NCBI GenBank assembly: GCA_905480595.1
Contig: CAJQQY010000315.1
Location: 1-59,998 of the forward strand
Length of the DNA stretch: 59,998 nucleotides
DNA from: an uncultured Saprospiraceae bacterium
Lineage (GTDB): Bacteria > Bacteroidota > Bacteroidia > Chitinophagales > Saprospiraceae
Direction of reading: 5' to 3'
Positions within the stretch are counted from its first letter, which is position 1. Each line of letters starts with the position of its first letter. A program made the translations under genes and the position numbers. Positions 48,631 through 55,627 of the stretch are shown piece by piece. The notes under the pieces were generated by a model, which saw only the letters and a list, made by a program, of their open reading frames with translations, was not told the DNA's origin and ran no database searches.

Positions 48631-50561
48631 CCAAATAGGTTTAATCTAAATCGAACTTTTAATAAACTTTGTAAATCATGAATAGGCTGAAAACTATTTC
48701 GAAGCATCAACCTTTGCATTTTATTTAATTCAGATGGCTTGACAAAACGCCCGCTATCGTTATGTTTCAGTCCTTGTGTGGCTCTAAATCTCATCAGTAT
48801 TTCATAAGCATCGGCAGCCTGTTCAAAAAGTTCTCGATTACCTTCTTCCAGCTCCGCCAACTTTTCAAATCGCTCAAATGTGTTATTAATTTGTCCAACT
48901 TTAGCATTGAGAATAAGTACTCTTGCTGCATCTGCGAGAGGCATCATGGCACGTGCTTTTAAATCAAATTGATCTTTGTGTTCCCCATTTTTCTCCACAA
49001 TAAAGTTTCTGAAAAAACTAAGTGGTGGTGGATTTTGCAAAGCATTATTAGCTAAGTGAGAAAGATATATTTCTTGTTGATTGATTCCTTCAAAAATATG
49101 TTGAGTCATTTCTTCCGCCAATTGAAAATTACCATGGATCGGGCGATAGTCAAAAAAGATGGTTGTCATCATCACCTCTTTCGTACCTGGTTGATTCATC
49201 CATTTAGAAAATCGTTGTTCCCATTTTTCCAAAGACATGCACCATTGAGGATTACTCGCCATCATGTCAGCAGGGCAATATTCAAACCCACATTCATGTA
49301 TAATCAGAGTAACATTTTCTGCCATGGCGAGATAATAATTTTTGACTTCATCATAATCTTCCTCTGCTACATTTTCAAAAACTAAAGCATTGTCTTGATC
49401 TGTTCTGAGCAGCTGTTCTTTCCTCCCTTCACTTCCTAAAGCTAACCAACAAAAATCGGCAGATGGTTTTTCGTAACCTGCCACTTCCAAATCATTTTCA
49501 GCAATTTGAATAGCACGAATGATCAATGCATCATTTATTTCTGACATGATTTCAGAAATATATTTAATAGAAACTTCTTGTTCTAAATATTTTTGCAACA
49601 AGATTTCTGCTTTGTCTCTAATTTTTCGAAGCGTTGCTCCAGAGGTTCCTTTTTTGATTTCTCTAATTAAAACCGCTGGATTATTAGCTTGAACTACAAG
49701 CAAATCATGCTCTGAAATAATTCCTAAAATTTTGGAATGAATGGTTCCATCTTCTGTGATGCAAAGGTGGTGGATTCTATGTTGCAACATTTCAATTTGC
49801 ACTTCAGCAACTGTTCGATCAGGGGGAATTGTGATAACAGGAGAAGACATAATTTCTGAAACCGGTTGAGTAGGCGAGACTGAACCTGCAACTACTTCTT
49901 GTCTGAAATCTCGATCAGTTGTGATTCCTAAAGGATGAAATTTCTCATTGACAACAATGATAGATCCAACTCCATTTTTACTCATTATTTTGGCAGCATC
50001 TCTAATTAAAGTATTGGGAAGGCAAGTGACAGGTGTTTTGCTACTCTCGATTGATTGGACTTCTACTAATTTATAATTGGATGAAATTTCTTTTTCTGCT
50101 CCATAATAAAACTTTCCTTTTTTATTTTCAGCAAATCGATTTCGTACACCTGCTGCAAAATTAGAAGCTAGATAAAAGGCAACTTCTGAATTATTTTTAA
50201 AAATATCTTGGAAGTCATCAGTATGAATAGCATAAATTAAAGTTTCTTCCATTGCCTGTGCAGATACAACATAAGGACGTTTGGCTAACAATGGTCGAAT
50301 ACCAAAAACATCTCCATTATCACATTCATCAATTAGGATTTTTTGATCTTCTTCATTTCTCAATAATTGAACAGCTCCTTCTTTTACAACATAGAAATAA
50401 TTGGAAATAGCAGAGTCTTGTTCGAAGATATATTGTTGAGGTTCATAATATTGAATAACTATTTTTTCAGCCACATTCATAAGTCGACCTTTTTCCACTA
50501 AAGTGAAAGGAGGATAATTTTTTAAAAAATCATAGACACGAATGGCAATAGTATTATTCAT
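48627..50561 (-). CDS. cNMP-binding/CBS/DUF294 nucleotidyltransferase-like signal protein
   Basis: 644 residues. An N-terminal cyclic-nucleotide-binding (CAP_ED) domain covers about 15-135 (NYFYVVKEGAVQLL, GDVFGIRPLL). Two CBS domains span about 165-290 (CLPNTLIRDAAKIMSKNGVGSIIVVN; VSEIMSSPVITIPP). A DUF294 nucleotidyltransferase-like core covers about 320-460 with GSEGRKEQLLRTDQDNALVF (about 372-391), and a DUF294 C-terminal domain about 490-635. Known: DUF294 resembles GlnD-type nucleotidyltransferases, and the G-S-x-x-R-x-E and D-Q-D residues seen here are the metal/nucleotide site. No DNA-binding or kinase domain. Co-transcribed with the overlapping exonuclease. Inferred: a nucleotide-responsive switch. 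Confidence 0.88.
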   Translation of the reverse strand: MNNTIAIRVYDFLKNYPPFTLVEKGRLMNVAEKIVIQYYEPQQYIFEQDSAISNYFYVVKEGAVQLLRNEEDQKILIDECDNGDVFGIRPLLAKRPYVVSAQAMEETLIYAIHTDDFQDIFKNNSEVAFYLASNFAAGVRNRFAENKKGKFYYGAEKEISSNYKLVEVQSIESSKTPVTCLPNTLIRDAAKIMSKNGVGSIIVVNEKFHPLGITTDRDFRQEVVAGSVSPTQPVSEIMSSPVITIPPDRTVAEVQIEMLQHRIHHLCITEDGTIHSKILGIISEHDLLVVQANNPAVLIREIKKGTSGATLRKIRDKAEILLQKYLEQEVSIKYISEIMSEINDALIIRAIQIAENDLEVAGYEKPSADFCWLALGSEGRKEQLLRTDQDNALVFENVAEEDYDEVKNYYLAMAENVTLIIHECGFEYCPADMMASNPQWCMSLEKWEQRFSKWMNQPGTKEVMMTTIFFDYRPIHGNFQLAEEMTQHIFEGINQQEIYLSHLANNALQNPPPLSFFRNFIVEKNGEHKDQFDLKARAMMPLADAARVLILNAKVGQINNTFERFEKLAELEEGNRELFEQAADAYEILMRFRATQGLKHNDSGRFVKPSELNKMQRLMLRNSFQPIHDLQSLLKVRFRLNLFG

Positions 50562-50711
50562 AATTGTATGGTGAATTTAAACAGCTTAAATGTCTGAAAT
50601 CTTTGAAGATCAAAAGATGATTAAAATCAGTTTTGAGTTTCTACTTTTTTTAAACATTTAGATATATATATACTTTTATATGGTAAATATCTTTTAAATT
50701 TGTATCAATTT

Positions 50712-51002
50712 ATGAAGACACATTTCAATATCAATTTTTTAGAAAATGCAACCGAGACACTCCGAGCGATAGCTCACCCAATTCGTATTGCCATAATTGA
50801 TATGCTTAATAAAAATGAAAAACTTTCAGTTAGCGAAATTCATGAGCAACTACAAATAGAACAAGCTGTTGCTTCTCACCACCTTCGAATTTTAAAAAAT
50901 AAAAATGTAGTAGTCGTTACTCGTGAAGGGAAAAATTCCTTTTACTCACTTTCTAGTAAGGACTATTATACTATAGTCGAAGTATTGACTAACACTTTAT
51001 AA
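50712..51002 (+). CDS. ArsR-family winged-helix transcriptional regulator
   Basis: 96 residues from ATG 50712; a TTG four codons upstream is less likely. The ArsR winged-helix fold is clear: LRAIAHPIRIAIIDML (helix 2), SVSEIHEQLQIEQAVASHHLRILK (recognition HTH, about 41-64), and a wing VVVVTREGKNSFYSLS. The metal-binding ELCVCD motif of ArsR/SmtB is absent, so it is probably a non-metal sensor. It is divergent from the DUF294 gene and upstream of the porin/symporter operon, which suggests it controls one or both. Confidence 0.88.
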   Translation: MKTHFNINFLENATETLRAIAHPIRIAIIDMLNKNEKLSVSEIHEQLQIEQAVASHHLRILKNKNVVVVTREGKNSFYSLSSKDYYTIVEVLTNTL

Positions 51003-51405
51003 TTCGTTTTTTTTACCAAAACACATATAAGTATCTATATTTAAAGATATTTTATTTTTTTATTAAAAAATAATTTTATCTCTTAAATCTTATCTCATTT
51101 CTAAGCTAGCTTGATTTTCTATCCTATGTTGTCTTGATAAAGATATTTTTATTTTATTCGTAAAATGTTGGTTTTTAATGTTTTATGATGGTTGTTTAAA
51201 GATTTAAGTAAATAGCTTATTTAAAGAAAGGGTGATTGTTTTGTTTAGAATTTCCTTTCGTACTCATTCTTTATCTCGTTATTTTCTATTGATAAAAAAT
51301 AAAGTTTCTAAATTACATTTGGATATATATATAGATATCTATATACTTTAGTGTAAGCAATTGCAATGCGAAACTATATTTTAAAAACAAATCATCAACT
51401 GACAT
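51003..51405 (+). other. Regulatory region upstream of the porin operon
   Basis: 403 AT-rich bases without an ORF. Distinctive features are an 18-bp perfect palindrome (listed next), a related AT-rich motif near 51030, and another at about 50660-50690 on the other side of the regulator gene. No confident terminator for the ArsR gene was seen. Confidence 0.5.
51328..51345. promoter_or_regulatory. 18-bp palindrome, candidate ArsR-type operator
   Basis: TATATAGATATCTATATA is a perfect inverted repeat about 60 bases upstream of the porin start. ArsR-family proteins typically bind AT-rich dyads. Similar but imperfect AT motifs lie near 50660 (upstream of the ArsR gene itself) and near 58870 (upstream of acs). 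Confidence 0.45.
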
Positions 51406-52689
51406 ATGAAAAATTCAATACAATTTTTTCGTATTTATATAATACTGTTTATTGCTATTTTTATTTCAAATAACCTATTTGCTCAAGATGCAACAAAGCC
51501 AGAAGTAGATCATTCTTACAAACCACTTACCGTCAAATTATCTGAAGATGGAAAAAAATATGTCCGCTTTATCATGTGGCATCAACTATGGCTTACCACA
51601 AATAATCTCGATGCAGATGATGCAAAGTTACAACTTACTCCAAGTATTCGTCGTTCTCGGTTTTTAGCTTTTGCTCAGGTCTCTCCTAAGTTTTTAATTC
51701 TCACACATTTTGGTTTGAATAGTTTGACTCCAGGAAATTTATCTTCACTTGGAAGTAATGGAGATTCTCCACAAATGTTTTTACATGATGCATGGGGAGA
51801 GGTGAAAATATCAGATGCACTTTATATTGGTTCAGGGTTACATTATTGGAAAGGGATGACTCGATTAGCGAATCAGAGTACGCTGAATTTTATGACACTT
51901 GACCAAGCAAGACCATTTACGAGTTGGCATTCCTTAGGAATCACCGATCAATTTGCTCGCCACTTAGGAATTTATGCCAAAGGTCAAATAGATAAATTTG
52001 ATTATAGAATTGCTGTCAATTCTCCAGGAAGAAGTCCACTTGGCGCAGGTAAAAATTATAGTACCAAAGGTTCAGATTTGACTTATACAGGTGTTAGTAA
52101 ATTGAATAGGGATGAAGATCCAACTGGTAATTATTTAGTAGAAGGATATTTCCGATATAATTTTTGGGATACAGAATCGACTAAGTTACCTTATGCAGTT
52201 GGAACTTACATGGGAAAGAAAAAATTATTGGGAATAGGCGCAGGATTCTTTGCTCATCCAAATGGAATGTATAATGACTCAACTGGAGCTCATGAAAATG
52301 TTACTCACTTTGCGCTAGATGCATTTATGGAATATCCGACAGAGAAAGGAGATTGTATTCATGCCTATGCCTCTTTTCAAAATTTCAATTATGGCGAAAA
52401 TTACGTTAGCCGTTGGAGTGGAACAGGCTCAAATATATATGCTCAATTAGGATATTTTGTCAAGTCAGCTAAGATGATGCCTTATGTTGCTTTCCAAAAT
52501 GGAAATTATGAAGGCCTTGAAGATCCTATTAGATCACTAGATATCGGAGCGAATTACTATATTAATGGGCACAATGCAAAACTTACATTGGAGTATCACA
52601 GAATCATGGGTGATATTCGAGAAGGTGCAATTGCAACTGGAGATGATGCACTTTCTCAACTTAGATTACAACTACATTTATTTTTATAA
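51406..52689 (+). CDS. Outer-membrane porin-like beta-barrel
   Basis: 427 residues. The signal peptide is about 1-26 (ends NNLFAQ). The body alternates hydrophobic/polar residues with many aromatic turns (ALYIGSGLHYWKGMTRL, YFRYNFWDTES, CIHAYASFQNFNYGENY), and ends LRLQLHLFL with a terminal Phe/Leu girdle, as in outer-membrane beta-barrels. It does not carry a TonB plug domain. Position directly before the symporter genes suggests it admits the same small carboxylates; that is inference from neighbours. Known relatives are annotated only as porins. Confidence 0.78.
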   Translation: MKNSIQFFRIYIILFIAIFISNNLFAQDATKPEVDHSYKPLTVKLSEDGKKYVRFIMWHQLWLTTNNLDADDAKLQLTPSIRRSRFLAFAQVSPKFLILTHFGLNSLTPGNLSSLGSNGDSPQMFLHDAWGEVKISDALYIGSGLHYWKGMTRLANQSTLNFMTLDQARPFTSWHSLGITDQFARHLGIYAKGQIDKFDYRIAVNSPGRSPLGAGKNYSTKGSDLTYTGVSKLNRDEDPTGNYLVEGYFRYNFWDTESTKLPYAVGTYMGKKKLLGIGAGFFAHPNGMYNDSTGAHENVTHFALDAFMEYPTEKGDCIHAYASFQNFNYGENYVSRWSGTGSNIYAQLGYFVKSAKMMPYVAFQNGNYEGLEDPIRSLDIGANYYINGHNAKLTLEYHRIMGDIREGAIATGDDALSQLRLQLHLFL

Positions 52690-52760
52690 AATTTATTAAC
52701 AAAACGAAAAATGATAACAATGTATTTACATTTTTATCGATTCGAAAAAAAACAACTATT

Positions 52761-53018
52761 ATGGCTGACAAAAAAGCAAAAGAATACTGGAGTAAAAATC
52801 TCCGCTATCTTACTATACTTCTATCTATTTGGTTTCTCGTATCCTATGTCTGTGGGATACTCCTTGTGGATCAACTCAATAACATCAGACTAGGAGGATT
52901 CAAATTAGGCTTCTGGTTTGCTCAGCAAGGTTCTATTTATGTTTTCGTCGTTTTGATTTTCGTGTATGTGAATTGGATGAATAAACTCGATAAAGAGTAC
53001 GGCTACGATGAGGAATAA
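52761..53018 (+). CDS. DUF4212 sodium/substrate symporter small subunit
   Basis: 85 residues. Two transmembrane helices (about 15-36 and 48-68) separated by NIRLGGFKLGFWFAQQG, the signature of the DUF4212 family, which always accompanies VC_2705-type sodium:solute symporters. Charged ends, C-terminal YGYDEE. The symporter gene starts 88 bases downstream. A 60-aa ORF in another frame over the same bases is a shadow. Confidence 0.95.
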   Translation: MADKKAKEYWSKNLRYLTILLSIWFLVSYVCGILLVDQLNNIRLGGFKLGFWFAQQGSIYVFVVLIFVYVNWMNKLDKEYGYDEE

Positions 53019-53106
53019 ACATTCCGTTTTGTTCAATGACAAGTCTCTCAATTGAGTTTAGGATTTGTCAATGAGCGTTAATTTTTAACCAATAAAAAGT
53101 AAAAAA

Positions 53107-54882
53107 ATGAGTGTTCAAACATGGACTTGGATATTAGTTGGAGTAACATTTACTCTATATTTTGGAATAGCAATTTGGGCAAGAGCAGGCTCAACTAAGG
53201 AATTTTATATTGCTGGTGGAGGTGTCTCTCCACTTGCCAATGGAATGGCAACAGCTGCTGATTGGATGAGTGCAGCTTCGTTTATTTCGATGGCAGGATT
53301 GATCTCTTTTATGGGATATGATGGTGCAGTTTATTTGATGGGATGGACTGGAGGATATGTTTTGCTGGCATTACTATTAGCACCTTATTTGAGGAAGTTT
53401 GGGAAATTTACCGTTCCCGATTTTATTGGGGATAGATATTATTCTAACACAGCACGTACGGTAGCAGTTTTTTGTGCATTGATTGTTTCTTTCACTTATG
53501 TGGCAGGACAAATGAGAGGAGTAGGAATCGTATTTTCTCAATTCCTTCAAGTACAAATCCATTGGGGAGTAATCATCGGAATGTGTGTTGTTTTGTTCTT
53601 TGCATTCCTAGGTGGGATGAAAGGAATTACCTACACACAAGTTGCACAATATTGTGTTTTGATTTTTGCTTTTATGGTTCCTGCGATTTTTATTTCGTTT
53701 AATATGACAGGAAACCCTGTGCCACAATTAGGAATGGGAGGTACTTTGGAAAATGGAAGTTATCTCCTCGACACGCTGGATGAGCTGCATACCAAATTAG
53801 GTTTTAGTGAATATACGAGTGGCTCAAAAAGTACGTGGGATGTATTTGCAATTACTTGCGCATTAATGGTTGGGACAGCAGGATTGCCTCACGTAATCGT
53901 TCGGTTTTTTACTGTAGCAAAAGTACGAGATGCTCGAAAGTCAGCAGGATTAGCATTATTATTTATTGCGATTCTTTATACGACAGCACCTGCGATTGCA
54001 GTTTTCGCAAGAACAAACTTAATCGAAACTGTAAGTGAAAAACAATATTCAGAAATTCCAGAATGGTTTAAAAACTGGGAAAATACAGGATTGATAGCAT
54101 GGGCTGATAAAAACAATGATGGAAAGATTCAATACGTAGCGGGTAACGCATTAGATGGTAAAAAACCGATTTTCACCAACGAAAGAGGGACTCATGGACA
54201 GCGAAAAATTGAAAATGCAAGTATGAAAACCGCCAATGAACTTTACGTCGATAGAGATATTATGGTGCTAGCAAACCCTGAAATTGCTAACCTTCCAAAT
54301 TGGGTGATCGCACTAGTTGCAGCAGGTGGATTGGCAGCAGCTTTATCAACAGCAGCAGGTTTGTTATTAGTCATTTCTACTTCCGTTTCTCGTGATTTGA
54401 TTAAGATGCAGTTACGTCCGAATATTTCTGAGAAAAATGAATTAAGAGTCGCACGTGCAAGTATCGTAGTAGCAGTCGTCATCGCTGGAATCTTTGGAAT
54501 TTATCCTCCTGGATTTGTCGCCGCCGTTGTCGCACTCGCTTTTGGATTAGCCGCCGCATCATTTTTCCCTGCAATTATTTTAGGGATTTTTGATAAGCGA
54601 ATGAATAGAGAAGGAGCCATTGCCGGGATGGTAGTCGGAATCACTTTAATGTTATTTTATATGATTCGTTACAAAACTGGATTAATAGGAGTGATGGATC
54701 CTCGACCTTCAAGTGAGTGGTGGTTTGGGACATCTCCTGAAGGATTCGGAACGATTGCGATGCTAGTGAATTTTGTGGTATCGATGGTGGTTTCTAGATT
54801 GACACCAGCACCGCCACAAGAAGTACAAGAGATTGTAGAAAACATTAGAATTCCAAGTGGAGCAGGAGCAGCTACACATTAA
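53107..54882 (+). CDS. Sodium:solute symporter, probable acetate/short-chain carboxylate permease (VC_2705 type)
   Basis: 591 residues, about 13 transmembrane helices, SSS/LeuT-fold family. N-terminal AGGGVSPLANGMATAADWMSAASFISMAGLI is the ActP/VC_2705 motif. A soluble insert near 325-395 contains an EF-hand-like loop DKNNDGKIQY (334-343), which VC_2705-type members share. A Gly/Ala-rich helix (VALVAAGGLAAALSTAAGLLL) follows. It takes up acetate or similar with Na+. It lies in an operon with its DUF4212 subunit and is followed by a perfect hairpin. Confidence 0.92.
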   Translation: MSVQTWTWILVGVTFTLYFGIAIWARAGSTKEFYIAGGGVSPLANGMATAADWMSAASFISMAGLISFMGYDGAVYLMGWTGGYVLLALLLAPYLRKFGKFTVPDFIGDRYYSNTARTVAVFCALIVSFTYVAGQMRGVGIVFSQFLQVQIHWGVIIGMCVVLFFAFLGGMKGITYTQVAQYCVLIFAFMVPAIFISFNMTGNPVPQLGMGGTLENGSYLLDTLDELHTKLGFSEYTSGSKSTWDVFAITCALMVGTAGLPHVIVRFFTVAKVRDARKSAGLALLFIAILYTTAPAIAVFARTNLIETVSEKQYSEIPEWFKNWENTGLIAWADKNNDGKIQYVAGNALDGKKPIFTNERGTHGQRKIENASMKTANELYVDRDIMVLANPEIANLPNWVIALVAAGGLAAALSTAAGLLLVISTSVSRDLIKMQLRPNISEKNELRVARASIVVAVVIAGIFGIYPPGFVAAVVALAFGLAAASFFPAIILGIFDKRMNREGAIAGMVVGITLMLFYMIRYKTGLIGVMDPRPSSEWWFGTSPEGFGTIAMLVNFVVSMVVSRLTPAPPQEVQEIVENIRIPSGAGAATH

Positions 54883-54888
54883 ATTGTC

Positions 54889-54921
54889 AGGTATCGGATC
54901 CCTCCAAGGGATCCGATACCT
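54889..54921 (+). promoter_or_regulatory. Perfect 15-bp hairpin after the symporter gene
   Basis: Arms AGGTATCGGATCCCT (54889-54903) and AGGGATCCGATACCT (54907-54921) with loop CCA. No U tract follows, so it looks like an mRNA-stabilising or processing hairpin setting the ratio of symporter to the small protein downstream. Confidence 0.6.
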
Positions 54922-54952
54922 AATGAATAACATTCTTTTAAATTTTATAACA

Positions 54953-55171
54953 ATGAAATTACAAATAGGAAAAACCGCTTCAGATATCATCGTTACGATA
55001 TACCTTTTGGGAACTTTGTTGATTCGATTTTTATTAGAACCACAATTACAGAGTAATATATTGATATCAATTTTACTTGGATTATTTGGATTGCTTTTTT
55101 TATGGGCATTAGTAAAAAGTAAAATTTTGAATCCAGGATGGTTTGGACTATTAGAACCAAAAGGAGAATGA
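54953..55171 (+). CDS. Small two-helix membrane protein
   Basis: 72 residues from ATG 54953; longer readings would overlap the symporter stop and the hairpin. Two transmembrane helices (about 11-30 and 34-52) and a polar tail LNPGWFGLLEPKGE. No family recognised. Its position in the transport operon suggests an accessory role. Confidence 0.6.
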   Translation: MKLQIGKTASDIIVTIYLLGTLLIRFLLEPQLQSNILISILLGLFGLLFLWALVKSKILNPGWFGLLEPKGE

Positions 55172-55197
55172 TTTTTCGTTTTGTTTTAAGTTGAACA

Positions 55198-55227
55198 AAT
55201 GAAAAATCATTACTATGATTTTTGTTT
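55198..55227 (+). terminator. Small hairpin after the symporter operon
   Basis: Arms AAAAATCAT (55202-55210) and ATGATTTTT (55215-55223) with loop TACT. Weak but A/T-flanked; a stronger terminator follows. Confidence 0.4.
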
Positions 55228-55285
55228 GTTAATAAATGTGGAGATTATTATTCCAAAAGTTTTATCTCCAAGATTTTTAGTTAAT

Positions 55286-55331
55286 TCCGAATGTAGATTA
55301 GTTTTTAGTTAATCTACTTCGGATTTTTTTT
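55286..55331 (+). terminator. Strong terminator between the symporter and kinase operons
   Basis: Arms TCCGAATGTAGATTA (55286-55300) and TAATCTACTTCGGA (55310-55323) pair fully apart from one bulged T, with a T8 tract. Confidence 0.85.
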
Positions 55332-55391
55332 CCTCAAAAATTTAATTCTCTATTTTATTTTCCTCTATATTGTTTGTAAAAAGCAAATAAT

Positions 55392-55613
55392 ATGGGACAG
55401 ACCTCCTATTTCATGTCTGATAAAAAAATACCAAAACTTGTTGGTTTATTCTTCTTGGGAATATTATTATTCAACTTTCCAATCATCAATCTATTTAGGA
55501 AAGATCAATTTGTTTCTGGATTCCCTGCCTTGTATGCTTACTTCTTTTTGGTTTGGTTAGTTTTAATTATTTTTATCGCACGCACAGTTCGATCAAAACA
55601 AAATGACAAGTAA
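55392..55613 (+). CDS. Small membrane protein upstream of the CrbS-like kinase
   Basis: 73 residues, or 66 from the ATG at 55413. Two transmembrane helices (about 15-33 and 45-62), ending RTVRSKQNDK. It lies 14 bases upstream of the kinase gene. Short two-helix proteins commonly sit beside SSS-type transporters and kinases as partners; this role is inferred. Function unknown. Confidence 0.65.
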   Translation: MGQTSYFMSDKKIPKLVGLFFLGILLFNFPIINLFRKDQFVSGFPALYAYFFLVWLVLIIFIARTVRSKQNDK

Positions 55614-55627
55614 AATCCAACAATTAA

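Noticed and set aside
52711-52893. 60-aa ORF over the DUF4212 gene
   Set aside because: It overlaps the clear DUF4212 gene in a different frame; coding character belongs to the other frame.
54857-54952. N-terminal extension of the 72-aa membrane protein
   Set aside because: It overlaps the symporter stop and the perfect hairpin, and the extra residues have no membrane-protein character.
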